Of a stretch of 27,531 bases of DNA, positions 7,752 through 15,685 are shown one piece after another. The DNA comes from JABDCI01 sp964475835 (GTDB taxonomy: Bacteria; Verrucomicrobiota; Verrucomicrobiia; JABWAM01). The DNA lies in the NCBI GenBank assembly GCA_964475835.1, contig CAYYYL010000038.1, positions 1 to 27,531 on the forward strand, in the 5' to 3' direction. The notes below the pieces were generated by a model, which saw only the letters and a program-made list of their open reading frames with translations, was not told where the DNA came from and ran no database searches. Positions within the stretch are counted from its first letter, which is position 1, and each line of letters opens with the position of its first letter. The position numbers and the translations under genes were made by a program.

Positions 7752-7896
7752 AGGGGGAGTTTTCCCACTTCTCAGGAGCGTTCCAGGGAAGCGTCGAAAC
7801 GGGTTCTTGAGCTTCCTCCTTTTTTTCCGCGGAGGCACAACCCGAAAGGGTGAGGCAAATCGATAGGAGTATCAGACTGAAAGGAATTCGAAACAT
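7723..7896 (-). CDS. Small lipoprotein (57 aa)
   Basis: Starting at ATG 7896, the 57-residue product has a short basic N-terminus, a hydrophobic stretch (FSLILLSICLTL) and a lipobox LSGC, so Cys19 would be lipidated after signal peptidase II cleavage. The mature part is about 39 residues, Glu-rich then PWNAPEKWENSPSMGGG. I have the impression that PWNxPxxWE-like motifs recur in small Verrucomicrobia envelope proteins, but I cannot confirm it here. Its start is 11 nt after the upstream coiled-coil gene stop, so the two are probably co-transcribed. The 3' end overlaps the convergent aminotransferase by 29 bases. Confidence 0.7.
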   Translation of the reverse strand: MFRIPFSLILLSICLTLSGCASAEKKEEAQEPVSTLPWNAPEKWENSPSMGGGAARY

Positions 7897-7907
7897 GGCG
7901 CTGCGAA

Positions 7908-8681
7908 TCAAAACATGACGGTGTCGCCTTCGTGAATTTCGCCCTGCTTCCATTCGGGCATGATGTCAGCGATCGAAACCGAGGGTTCCACCGAGGTGAT
8001 CTTCACCTTACCGATCAGCGCTTCGTTGCGATAGACGATCATTGGAACGTTTTCGATCACGCCCTGCTTTGCGCCGACATCGATCACCACAAAATTCCAT
8101 TCATCGTTCACCGCGAGGATGTGTCCTGTCAGACCCGGGGGGAGTTTTCCATCACGACGATTTCTTGCCTGCTCCTCGAGTGCTTTTTTTTCGCCATCAA
8201 GCTTCACCAGTTGTTCGTTCAACACCTTCTTCTCCTGTTCGAGGGTGGTGAACTGCTCTTCAAATTCCTTCAGCTTGGCCTGCACCTGGTCAATTGTCAT
8301 TCCGGGAGGCAACGACTTCGTATATTTCGCGATCTCCGCATCCTTGTTGGAAAGTTCCTTGGTGATATCGGCAAGTTTGCCTTCGACTTCGCGGGTGCGT
8401 GTTTGCTGCGTCTGGAGGGCGGCCTTCTGGTTCTCCAGATCGGTGGAGGTTTCCTTCAACTGGCGGTCCTTGATTTTCAACTCCTCAACCTTGGTATCAA
8501 GGGTCTTCTTTTCTGCCTGAAGATCACTGGTCAGCTTGGTGTTGGCGCTTTGTTGTTCGGCAAGATTCGTCTGAAGTTTTTGATTTTCAGACGTACGGAG
8601 GCCCCATCCCTTGATGATTGTTCCGGCGCCGGCGACAATGATGAGTATGAAAAAGACTCTGAGGATGGTTAAACGCGACAT
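7908..8681 (-). CDS. Membrane-anchored coiled-coil protein with C-terminal beta domain
   Basis: No named family is recognised. The 257-residue protein has one N-terminal membrane segment (about 7-25, LRVFFILIIVAGAGTII) and a long coiled coil (about 30-175, rich in Lys, Glu, Gln and Leu, with a PPGMTIDQ interruption). A C-terminal all-beta region (about 180-257) contains GHILAVNDEWNFVVIDVGAKQGV and IGKVKITSVEPSVSIADI. That end resembles the MreC or peptidase-like beta-barrel pattern of TM plus coiled coil plus beta domain, but similarity to MreC is only architectural. The domain should be periplasmic. The gene leads a two-gene unit with the downstream lipoprotein, suggesting a shared envelope role. 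Confidence 0.75.
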   Translation of the reverse strand: MSRLTILRVFFILIIVAGAGTIIKGWGLRTSENQKLQTNLAEQQSANTKLTSDLQAEKKTLDTKVEELKIKDRQLKETSTDLENQKAALQTQQTRTREVEGKLADITKELSNKDAEIAKYTKSLPPGMTIDQVQAKLKEFEEQFTTLEQEKKVLNEQLVKLDGEKKALEEQARNRRDGKLPPGLTGHILAVNDEWNFVVIDVGAKQGVIENVPMIVYRNEALIGKVKITSVEPSVSIADIMPEWKQGEIHEGDTVMF

Positions 8682-8787
8682 AAGATTCGTTGCGTGAGGA
8701 AGTTGTGGATATATAGGCCAATCGTCAAAACGATGTCAACGCCGTTTCGGTGGATGTGAGGGTGGGGGGGATTTGAACCACGGGATT

Positions 8788-9393
8788 TTATTTTTTTTCG
8801 GCGTGAAATTTTGAAGGGAGTGACTGACTTGCCAGATGGCAGATTAATTTCTTGAGTTCCGTGGCGTTTGGGATGTCCGTGAACCGTTGGTGGTAGATGT
8901 GGGCTTTGAACCCCAAGGGTGCCGCCGCGTTCTGTTGCTCGTCGAAGTAGCGCACGTTCTGCATGGAAAGGATGAGCTCGTCCACCCGAAGGGTGCAGGC
9001 AATGCCGGAGGTGGATGATTGTTCGATGGTTTGCAGATTCACTTCACCCAGCGGATTGCGGACCACATTCACCTCGTAGACCTCCAGAGTAAGCTTTCGT
9101 ATGCGCGGCTGTCGGTTGAGAAGAGATCGAATATCGTAGTCCGCTTCCATGGACGAAATTTTGGCGGCGACAGCCTCCTGGTAGGCCCCCTTGGGATTGC
9201 GGATCACGATATCCTGGGCGATAACGCGGGGTTGCAGGAGGTCGATGCGCAGGTGGTCGATTGAGTTTGGGGAATCCGTGAGCTGCCGCAAGGCACCCTG
9301 AGTGGCCCACGTGGCAAGTTGATGGCGGCCCAATACACCCACGGTGAGAATGACCGTCAGCCAGAGGATGGATTTGAACAAAAACTTGAGCAT
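8788..9393 (-). CDS. AsmA/DUF748-like envelope protein
   Basis: This 201-residue protein has an N-terminal membrane segment (about 4-24). It is followed by a pattern typical of the N-terminus of AsmA-like proteins: IDHLRIDLLQPRVIAQDIVIRNPKGAYQEAVAAKISSMEADYD, then LLNRQPRIRKLTLEVYEVNVVRNPLGEVNLQTI. AsmA-family proteins are usually much longer and act in envelope lipid transport or outer-membrane homeostasis. This one is a short form ending in a basic tail (SKFHAEKK). Its start follows the stop of the HTH regulator gene by 2 nt, so they form an operon and the regulator may control it. The assignment rests on pattern only. Confidence 0.65.
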   Translation of the reverse strand: MLKFLFKSILWLTVILTVGVLGRHQLATWATQGALRQLTDSPNSIDHLRIDLLQPRVIAQDIVIRNPKGAYQEAVAAKISSMEADYDIRSLLNRQPRIRKLTLEVYEVNVVRNPLGEVNLQTIEQSSTSGIACTLRVDELILSMQNVRYFDEQQNAAAPLGFKAHIYHQRFTDIPNATELKKLICHLASQSLPSKFHAEKK

Positions 9394-9395
9394 GG

Positions 9396-10043
9396 TTAAT
9401 TTCTCGGGATTTCGTAGACCACACGGTAAGGGTCCTCGGTTCGCTGGATTCTCCGGGCACGAGGGTGAAGGATTTTTTGATACAACTGGAGCTCAAAATT
9501 GAGGAGAATGGGGAAATCGGATAGCAAGCCTGCGAGCGGGGAATGACACTCCGCTATGGTCCACATCCGGTCCTCTCCGGATCCATTCCAGGAAATGAGA
9601 TAGCCTTCGGTCTCCCGCATCTGGACGAACGCACTTACCCGATCCTGCAGGGTGGCTCCTTGCACTTGCGCTTTGTAGGCAAGAAGCTGTTTGTGGTAGA
9701 TCGTGAAAAGCACTTTTTCCGGAGCGTTGGTTCCATAGAGATGTCGCAGGGCGGAGATCACTTCGAGAAGGAGGGGAGTCTCGTGGGATGGGAAAAGTTC
9801 CGTGGCGGAGGGGGTCAGGGCGTAGAGCAGTTCCGGACGTCCGCGTGTCGCGGCCTTGGGCTTCCTTTTGCCTGCAAGATAGCCGTCGCGCTCCAGCTCC
9901 AGGCAGTGCTGTTTGATTCCCATGTAGGAGAGGGGAATGGCCGCCATCAAATCCCTGACAGTGAGCGGGCCCGTGCGCTTCAGAGCGCAGACGATCCTGT
10001 ATTTTTGAGATTTCGCAAACTTGCGGATCAAACGTGACTTCAT
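9396..10043 (-). CDS. SufR/DeoR-like winged-helix transcriptional regulator
   Basis: The 215-residue protein resembles the COG2345 SufR-like group. An N-terminal winged helix (about 12-75; IVCALKRTGPLTVRDLMAAIPLSYMGIKQHCLELERDGYL..GRPELLYALTPSATELFP) is followed by a ligand-binding-like domain with a typical ECHSPLAGLLSDFP segment. In SufR proper, C-terminal cysteines bind an Fe-S cluster. Here the C-terminal region after ECH has no Cys (FELQLYQKILHPRARRIQRTEDPYRVVYEIPRN), so Fe-S sensing looks unlikely. It is 2 nt from the AsmA-like gene and divergent from an MBL-fold hydrolase across about 136 bases. Confidence 0.75.
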   Translation of the reverse strand: MKSRLIRKFAKSQKYRIVCALKRTGPLTVRDLMAAIPLSYMGIKQHCLELERDGYLAGKRKPKAATRGRPELLYALTPSATELFPSHETPLLLEVISALRHLYGTNAPEKVLFTIYHKQLLAYKAQVQGATLQDRVSAFVQMRETEGYLISWNGSGEDRMWTIAECHSPLAGLLSDFPILLNFELQLYQKILHPRARRIQRTEDPYRVVYEIPRN

Positions 10044-10179
10044 GGGGTGCGTGCAGTCCGAGGACTATCAAACGAGGGGATCATAAGCACGCTTTTCCTT
10101 GTTCTGTTTTGGAGTATAAGCCCCCGTTCATCTCTCACTTTTGGATTGTGAAGCGGTTCTTTCCCAAGCAGCTTTGGGA

Positions 10180-10959
10180 ATGCCCAATCAGTTGCTTTTT
10201 CTTGGAACGAGTGATGGCGTCTCGAGTCCCAACCGTGCCCATGCCTCCATCCTTTTAAACATGGGGAATGAGGTGTTGCTTCTTGATTGTGGTGAACCGT
10301 GCAGTCACACGATGGTGAAGCATGGCACTCCGGCGGATTTGATTGACGCCGTCCTGATCTCCCACATGCATTCCGATCATGTGGGCGGGTTTCCTATGGT
10401 GATTCAATGGCTCTGGCTGGCGGGACGCGTTCGCAAGCTTCCCGTCTATATGCCGAGGGAGGGGATTCAGCCCTTCAAACGACTGCTCAGGGCGACCTAT
10501 CTCTTTGACGAGTTGTTGAAATTCGAACTTCACATGCACCCGGTGCGGCAGGGGCCGACCATCACCGTCGGGAGAACGAAGATTGAAGCCCGGTTGAATC
10601 ATCACCTGGATGGATTGAAAAAGAGTTTCCATCCCTCATATCGCAACAGGTTTGAGTCCTTCAGCTATCGGATCAGCGGAAAGGAGTCGAGTGTGGTCTA
10701 TTCCGGTGACCTTGCCTCCCCGGCGGATCTGGAGCCCCTGCTCAAGCACAAGACCACGGTGCTGGTGGTGGAGCTCGCCCACTTCGAACCTGAGACGTTG
10801 TTTCGAACGGTTGCGGATTTCGATATCGGGAAGGTGATCATCACCCATTTGGGGGGTCATATCCAGAGCGCCCTGCCCCGGACTCGGCGTCTGTGCGAAA
10901 AATATTTCAAAAAAGGAAAGGTGGTTTTTGCCCACGATGGCATGGTCGTGGAGTTTTAA
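10180..10959 (+). CDS. MBL-fold metallo-hydrolase (ribonuclease Z-like)
   Basis: The 259-residue metallo-beta-lactamase-fold protein starts with the usual first strand MPNQLLFLGTSDGVSSPNRAHASILL. It carries the metal-binding HMHSDHVGG (H62, H64, D66, H67), a later His pair in RLNHHLDG, the bridging Asp in VVYSGDLASPADL, and ITHLGGH. This arrangement is shared by RNase Z and related phosphodiesterases, but the RNase Z exosite is not evident, so substrate is open. A TTG at 10141 could add 13 residues. I prefer ATG 10180 because the fold begins there. It is divergent from the HTH regulator and convergent with the GNAT-cNMP gene. Confidence 0.8.
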   Translation: MPNQLLFLGTSDGVSSPNRAHASILLNMGNEVLLLDCGEPCSHTMVKHGTPADLIDAVLISHMHSDHVGGFPMVIQWLWLAGRVRKLPVYMPREGIQPFKRLLRATYLFDELLKFELHMHPVRQGPTITVGRTKIEARLNHHLDGLKKSFHPSYRNRFESFSYRISGKESSVVYSGDLASPADLEPLLKHKTTVLVVELAHFEPETLFRTVADFDIGKVIITHLGGHIQSALPRTRRLCEKYFKKGKVVFAHDGMVVEF

Positions 10960-11044
10960 AGTGAAGTGGGCGCCTCCTGGTAGACGTTGCTTCAACTCCT
11001 GGAAGCCATTTCATCCATAGGAAAAAAAGATCGCAAAACACTGG

Positions 11045-11149
11045 GCAGGAGTCGGAAAGGGCCTCTTGCTGGGTTGCTCCTCAGTCACAGAACCCTCGGC
11101 GGCGATGCTCCGTCGTCGCGCCTTGCCATAGACTCTTTCCGACTCCTGC
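11045..11149. repeat. 105-bp inverted-repeat element between convergent genes
   Basis: GCAGGAGTCGGAAAG at 11045-11059 is repeated as a perfect 15-base reverse complement at 11135-11149. Between the arms lie two smaller hairpins: GGGTT/AACCC (11071-11075 with 11091-11095) and the stem GCGATG/CGTCGC within 11101-11120. That inner 20-mer is a near copy of the hairpin at 4131-4150. The whole can fold as a closed multi-branched structure. It sits in the 229-base gap between two convergent genes, where no coding frame is convincing. Confidence 0.65.
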
Positions 11150-11188
11150 ACCCCATTTCTTATGGATGGGATGGCTTCCAGCAAGCTG

Positions 11189-12775
11189 CTAGTGTGCCTT
11201 CGCCTGCGCTGTGCTTTGTTTGAGTTTGTCAGCGAGGTCGAGCGCCATGTTCTGAAAGAAAATGAGCCCGAGATGGGATTCCCGTTGGATCAATTTATCG
11301 AAATCGGATCGATGCACGACACGGGCGATGGTGGCGGATTTCGAGACGGCCCTGGCGGTGCGGACCTCTCCATTTAAAAAGGCGATTTCTCCGAGGACGG
11401 CTCCGCTTTTGATGGTTCCCAGAAGCTTGTCCTCCCTGCCGTGGCGGATTTCGATTTCGCCACGTTCAACCACGTAAAGCTCCTGGCCGCTGCTGCCTTC
11501 ATCAAAGATGGCTTCGCCCGGGCGGAAAAGTTTTTGTGAGAAAAGCCGGGCCACGCGACGGAGCTCTCCTTCGCCGAGATTCTGGAAAATGCGGAGATCC
11601 CGCAGAAGTTTGATGACGGCCTGTCCCACGCTGTGTTCCCGGAAGGTGTTGTCGATCAGCGTGAAGACCGCACGGCTGGTGTTGGTGAGCTCGAGCGTTT
11701 CGCTTTCGTATCCGGTTCCAAGCCGGACCATCTGAACGGCATCGGTGCGTGCGCCGTGTTCCATGACGAATGCGGGAAGATAAGCGCATGGGACGAAACC
11801 CACCTGGTCGAGGGTCTTTTGCAAGCGGGGGGCATGAGAGCTGACAAGCACCTCCCAGTAGTTGGGGGAGAATTCCTTCGAAATGGAATCGAGCAGATGA
11901 GCCAGCAAAAAACCCTGGGGTTCCCCCTCCACGGCGAGGAGGTGGGTGATCTGGATGCGTTGGTCAAATGGATCGTGAACGTAGCCCAGGACACCAAGAA
12001 CGCGCTCACCCTCTTTGGCGGCAATAAAAACCGGGTCTCCAAGCGGGAGATGAAGACTGGTCTGGGTGTGATGGAGCACGCTGAACACCTCCTGCTCCTG
12101 GGGGGTGTGCGAACCGAGCATGGTTTGCACGGCCCCGGGCTCGATGGGACTGAAGGTGACGTTTCCCTCGGTGGGATAGGCGACAATGTCCTCCCTCACT
12201 TCGATATCCTCGATGAGTCCATGGGCCTTCAGCGCTTCGAGGGCAAGGTCCCTGGCTCCGGAGATGAGTTCGGGGTGGGGACGTCTGAGATTCCGGGCGT
12301 GTTCGCTGAGGAAAAGGTAGGACACGGCGCCCGGGCGGGGGTCTCCCTGGAATTTATGGGGGAGAAATCCCGATGCGACAAAGCCCGCATCTTCGCAGGC
12401 GGCCTGGGCCCAGAGTTCGTTGGTTGGGATTTCGGCGCAACAGAGTTGAAGATTGCTGGCCAAGGACTGGAGAGCGGTGGAGACGAGTCCGGAGGCGACC
12501 CCCGGACGGGCGCTGGAGTTGCCGACACAAAGATGGCTGAGAAGGCCAACGACTGTATCCGCAGTTTCCTGATGCATCAGGATAGTGGCGCTTCCGGCAA
12601 TCCTGCCCTCATCTTCTCCCACGAGGGCGAATGCCGTATCGACCAAAAGGCAGCTTTTCAAAACCGGGAGTTCGGTGAAAGGGGAGCTGGCTGCCTGTGC
12701 ACCTGCTTTTTCAATCATCAACGCCTGGATTGCGGGAAGATCCGGTTCTTCCAGATTTCGAATGGAGAGGCTCAT
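11189..12775 (-). CDS. GNAT-GNAT-cyclic-nucleotide-binding domain fusion
   Basis: The 528-residue protein has two acetyltransferase-like regions. The first (about 3-165) begins SIRNLEEPDLPAIQALM and ends GFLPHKFQGDPRPGAVSYLFL. The second (about 225-360) contains PVFIAAKEGERVLGVLGYVHDPFDQRIQITHLLAVEGEPQGFLLAHLLDSI. A C-terminal cNMP-binding domain follows (about 395-515), with the phosphate-binding cassette G-E463-I-A-F-L..R472-T-A keeping the Glu and Arg that contact a cyclic nucleotide. The start is ATG 12775, and an upstream in-frame codon at 12850 adds 25 unlike residues. Mycobacterial Pat joins the same domain types in the opposite order. A cAMP-controlled protein acetyltransferase is a reasonable inference, not shown. 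Divergent from squalene synthase. Confidence 0.8.
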   Translation of the reverse strand: MSLSIRNLEEPDLPAIQALMIEKAGAQAASSPFTELPVLKSCLLVDTAFALVGEDEGRIAGSATILMHQETADTVVGLLSHLCVGNSSARPGVASGLVSTALQSLASNLQLCCAEIPTNELWAQAACEDAGFVASGFLPHKFQGDPRPGAVSYLFLSEHARNLRRPHPELISGARDLALEALKAHGLIEDIEVREDIVAYPTEGNVTFSPIEPGAVQTMLGSHTPQEQEVFSVLHHTQTSLHLPLGDPVFIAAKEGERVLGVLGYVHDPFDQRIQITHLLAVEGEPQGFLLAHLLDSISKEFSPNYWEVLVSSHAPRLQKTLDQVGFVPCAYLPAFVMEHGARTDAVQMVRLGTGYESETLELTNTSRAVFTLIDNTFREHSVGQAVIKLLRDLRIFQNLGEGELRRVARLFSQKLFRPGEAIFDEGSSGQELYVVERGEIEIRHGREDKLLGTIKSGAVLGEIAFLNGEVRTARAVSKSATIARVVHRSDFDKLIQRESHLGLIFFQNMALDLADKLKQSTAQAKAH

Positions 12776-12783
12776 GAACAGGG

Positions 12784-12798
12784 CACAGCGTAGCTGTG
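12784..12798. other. Small palindrome in the divergent leader
   Basis: CACAGC and GCTGTG pair around GTA, followed on the + strand by TTTTT. It lies just upstream of the GNAT-cNMP start, in the divergent region shared with squalene synthase. It could be an operator or a weak hairpin; nothing decides between them. Confidence 0.3.
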
Positions 12799-12898
12799 TT
12801 TTTATAAATCGCAATCCTGAACCCAACAGGTTTGGCCTGGGGCGAGTCACCCCTATTCATCGATTCCAATACGGGACTTCATCTCCTGTTCAACTGCA

Positions 12899-12927
12899 TT
12901 GTCATTTACTCCGGGTCTTGCTAGAAG
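12899..12927 (+). promoter_or_regulatory. Possible promoter of the squalene/phytoene synthase
   Basis: TTGTCA (12899-12904) and TAGAAG (12922-12927) are spaced by 17 bases, ending 14 bases before the ATG. AGAGGGG overlaps the downstream edge as a ribosome-binding site. Confidence 0.4.
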
Positions 12928-12941
12928 AGGGGATACCGGTC

Positions 12942-14036
12942 ATGACACAACAGTCTGACATCACCCATCGGCTGCTGAAAAGCGTCTCTCGGTCGTTTTA
13001 CCTGACGCTTCGTGTTTTGCCCGCGCCCATTCGAAACCAGATAAGCCTTGCCTATCTGCTGGCTCGTGCCGCGGACAGCATTGCCGATACCGATTTGCTG
13101 GAGCCGGCCGATCGCCTTGAGAAATTGGTCTGGTTTCGGGAGGCTCTTGTGGAGGGGGATGGCCAGCGTATCCGGGCGATCCAGGCTTCCGTGAAGGAAA
13201 TGCGCAATCGGAAATTTTTCGTTGATAGTACTCCGGAAGAGATTCTTCTTCAGCGCTTGAACGAATGCTTCGATCTTTTTCGCTCTCTCACTTCGGACGA
13301 TACCGCCCGCATGGTGGAGGTGTTGAGGGAGTTGATCCAGGGAATGGAGATGGATTTGAAGCGTTTTCCAGAGGATGGACAGATCCGTTCCCTCGAAACA
13401 TTTGAGGAATTGGAGCAGCACACCTTTTCCGCTGCGGGTTGTGTCGGACTTTATTGGACAAAAATGTGCTGTGCCCATTTGCCGGAGTTCCAGCCCTGGT
13501 ATTTGAAAATTGATCAGATGATGACGTTGGGGGTTCGTTTTGGAAAGGCGCTGCAGTGGACGAATGTGCTGCGGGATCTGCCCCGGGATCTGGCCCGTGG
13601 ACGCTGTTATCTTCCGGCCAAGGATTTGCGAGAACTCGGCATGGCACCCCACCATTTGAAGGATCCATCCCTCTTTCCAAGGATGGAGGGGCTTTACAAT
13701 CACTATTTGGACCACACCCTGGCCCATTTCCGTGCGGCTTGGGAATATGTCATCTCGGTGCCGTCTGAAGCCAGAAGAGTTCAACTCGCGTGCATCTGGC
13801 CTCTTTGGATCGGACTCGAGACGATCGCGGCGTTGCGCCAGTCCCGAAATCCACTGGATCCGCAGTATCGCATCAAGATTCCCAGGTCCCGGGTCTATGC
13901 CATCATTCTTAGGACGGTGTTGACGATCCCATCCGAGATGATGCTGGACGGACATCAGAAGCGGTTGATGCGACTGGCTCAAGGGCCGTCGGGAACGGCT
14001 CAAACGCGCCGATTGAAGTTCGGCAGGACCCGTTGA
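12942..14036 (+). CDS. Squalene/phytoene synthase family protein
   Basis: This prenyl-diphosphate head-to-head condensing enzyme makes squalene from two FPP or phytoene from two GGPP. The 364 residues contain SRSFYLTLRVLP, the first Asp-rich motif D45-SIA-D49 in YLLARAADSIADT, and the second, D212-LPR-D216, in QWTNVLRDLPRDLARGRCYLP. The FYLTLRVLPAPIRNQISLAYLLARAADSIAD block is closer to squalene synthases I know than to carotenoid CrtB, but product specificity is inference. The start is ATG 12942 with AGAGGGG about ten bases upstream. The frame is open further upstream only because it runs antisense to the divergent gene. No hopanoid cyclase or carotenoid gene is in the window. Confidence 0.85.
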   Translation: MTQQSDITHRLLKSVSRSFYLTLRVLPAPIRNQISLAYLLARAADSIADTDLLEPADRLEKLVWFREALVEGDGQRIRAIQASVKEMRNRKFFVDSTPEEILLQRLNECFDLFRSLTSDDTARMVEVLRELIQGMEMDLKRFPEDGQIRSLETFEELEQHTFSAAGCVGLYWTKMCCAHLPEFQPWYLKIDQMMTLGVRFGKALQWTNVLRDLPRDLARGRCYLPAKDLRELGMAPHHLKDPSLFPRMEGLYNHYLDHTLAHFRAAWEYVISVPSEARRVQLACIWPLWIGLETIAALRQSRNPLDPQYRIKIPRSRVYAIILRTVLTIPSEMMLDGHQKRLMRLAQGPSGTAQTRRLKFGRTR

Positions 14037-14091
14037 AACAGGCCGGCGAGAGAGTGAATCGACGGGAGCCTCTTTTCATGTCGCGTAGATC

Positions 14092-15627
14092 ATGACTTCC
14101 AGGACTCCCTCTTTCGCACACGGGAAGGCGGCCTTTGGGCGCAATCTGATCAGTAATGTGATGGTGATGGGGGTGGGATTGCTGATCGGGATCTGGTTCA
14201 CGCCCTTCCTGCTTCATCATCTTGGAGCCGGGCTGTATGGTTTCATCCCTCTGTCCGTTCAATGGATGGTCTTCCTTGGCATCGTGCCGACGGCATTTCA
14301 GTTGTCGGCCATGCGATTTCTGACCATCGCGCTGGAGCGGGGGAGTGAAGAGGAGGCCAGATGCGTGTTCAGCACCATGCTCATGGGATTTTTGGTGACA
14401 GGAGTCAGCGTGTTGGTGATTGGAGGAGGGGGCACATGGGCGATCCCATGGATCATCACCATCCCGGAAGGTTCAGTTTTCGCAGTTCGCGCGCTCTTTG
14501 CATTGTCGGTGGTTTCGCTTGGAGTCCAGATCCTTACCTTTTCGTTCACCACCGTCATGCAGGCACGCAATCGTCTGGATTTGCAGAATGGCTTTGCCTT
14601 TGTCCAGCGTGTAACCCGGGTGGGGTTCACGGTGGTCGCGTTTTCCCTTCTCAAACCCGATCTCTTTCATGTGGGAACCGGACTCCTTGTTGCATGCCTG
14701 TTCGAAAGTCTGGGTGCGGTCTGGACTTGGAGACGACTGGCAGGCCCTCTTCAGTTCACGCTATGGCACGCCCATGGCGATCTCCTTCGGGAAATGGCGG
14801 GCACGGGGGCGTGGACGGCCATTTCCCTTGTGGGAATACTTTTACTGCAAGGCTTTGATCTGTTTCTGGCCAATCGACTGTTGGGGCCGGAGACGACCTC
14901 CCACTACGCGCTGGTGGTGCAGTGGGCGATGATGTTTCAAATTGTGGCTTCATCCCTGGTCACCGTATTGCATCCCACGATTGTGCGGCTGCATGCCTGC
15001 GGGGACGGAGGGGAGATGATCCGCTTTATCCAGCGATCCATCAAATTCATCGGATATGTTCTGGCGATTGCCGTGGGGCTTTTGTGTGGATTTGCCAGAC
15101 CGTTTCTTCGCTTGTGGGTGGGGCCCGAATTTGAGGGACTCTGGCCTCTTTTCCTCATCTCGCTGGCTCCGCTGGCGGTAAACCATGCGGTGCAGCCGAT
15201 GTTTTCCCTCATGCTGGCGGCGAATCGGGTGAAATTCCCCTCCCTGGTGACCCTGTTTTCTGGACTGCTTAGTGTGGGACTTATTCTTTTCTCCATTCGG
15301 GTGGGATCATGGGGCCTTGAGGGAATGGTGACTGCGGTGGCGATCTCCCTTCTGATCAAGAACGTCGTCGTCGCCCCCATCTACACCGCCCGCATCCTGA
15401 ACTGCCGTCCCCAGTCGCTCTACCATCCCTTGGTGAAAGTCTTTCTGGCCACCTGTCTCTCAGTGGGAACCGGATGGATAGTGTCGCATCGAGTGACGAT
15501 TCACGGATGGTTGGAGCTCTGCCTATTCGCATGCCTCCCGGGAGCATTTCTCGTGGGGGCCTTTTATTTCTTGGGGTTACGACAGGAGGATCGACTGGCT
15601 CTTCGGGGGATGTTGGGACGGAACTGA
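14092..15627 (+). CDS. Polysaccharide biosynthesis (Wzx/MurJ-type) flippase
   Basis: The 511-residue, strongly hydrophobic inner-membrane protein has about 12-14 predicted membrane segments and the MOP-superfamily oligosaccharide flippase pattern. It starts GRNLISNVMVMGVGLLIGIWFTPFLLHHLGAGLYGFIPLSVQ (first two segments) and contains GFDLFLANRLLGPETTSHYALVVQW in the second half. Such proteins move lipid-linked glycans across the inner membrane. The length fits. It follows squalene synthase by 55 bases on the same strand and may share its transcript, but no glycosyltransferases are adjacent, so the cargo is unknown. Confidence 0.85.
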   Translation: MTSRTPSFAHGKAAFGRNLISNVMVMGVGLLIGIWFTPFLLHHLGAGLYGFIPLSVQWMVFLGIVPTAFQLSAMRFLTIALERGSEEEARCVFSTMLMGFLVTGVSVLVIGGGGTWAIPWIITIPEGSVFAVRALFALSVVSLGVQILTFSFTTVMQARNRLDLQNGFAFVQRVTRVGFTVVAFSLLKPDLFHVGTGLLVACLFESLGAVWTWRRLAGPLQFTLWHAHGDLLREMAGTGAWTAISLVGILLLQGFDLFLANRLLGPETTSHYALVVQWAMMFQIVASSLVTVLHPTIVRLHACGDGGEMIRFIQRSIKFIGYVLAIAVGLLCGFARPFLRLWVGPEFEGLWPLFLISLAPLAVNHAVQPMFSLMLAANRVKFPSLVTLFSGLLSVGLILFSIRVGSWGLEGMVTAVAISLLIKNVVVAPIYTARILNCRPQSLYHPLVKVFLATCLSVGTGWIVSHRVTIHGWLELCLFACLPGAFLVGAFYFLGLRQEDRLALRGMLGRN

Positions 15628-15653
15628 GCGAGGCGAAGAAGCGGATGAATTCC

Positions 15654-15685
15654 AACGGATCCACCCTTTGGGTTAATGATCCGTT
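15654..15685. terminator. Hairpin between convergent flippase and arsA genes
   Basis: AACGGATC (15654-15661) pairs with GATCCGTT (15678-15685), with an inner ACCC/GGGT pairing. The right arm touches the arsA stop codon. Its place between convergent genes suggests a shared terminator, though only three T residues follow on the + strand. Confidence 0.4.

Noticed and set aside
6936..7838. 300-codon minus-strand frame over the aminotransferase
   Set aside because: It is antisense to a gene with an intact PLP-Lys and conserved motifs; no domain is recognisable.
11633..12793. 386-codon open frame on the + strand
   Set aside because: It lies antisense to the GNAT-cNMP gene, its product has no recognisable domain, and the minus-strand frame shows clear family motifs.
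12921..14003. 360-codon open frame on the minus strand
   Set aside because: It is antisense to the squalene/phytoene synthase, which has both Asp-rich motifs; the reverse product is low-complexity His/Gln-rich.
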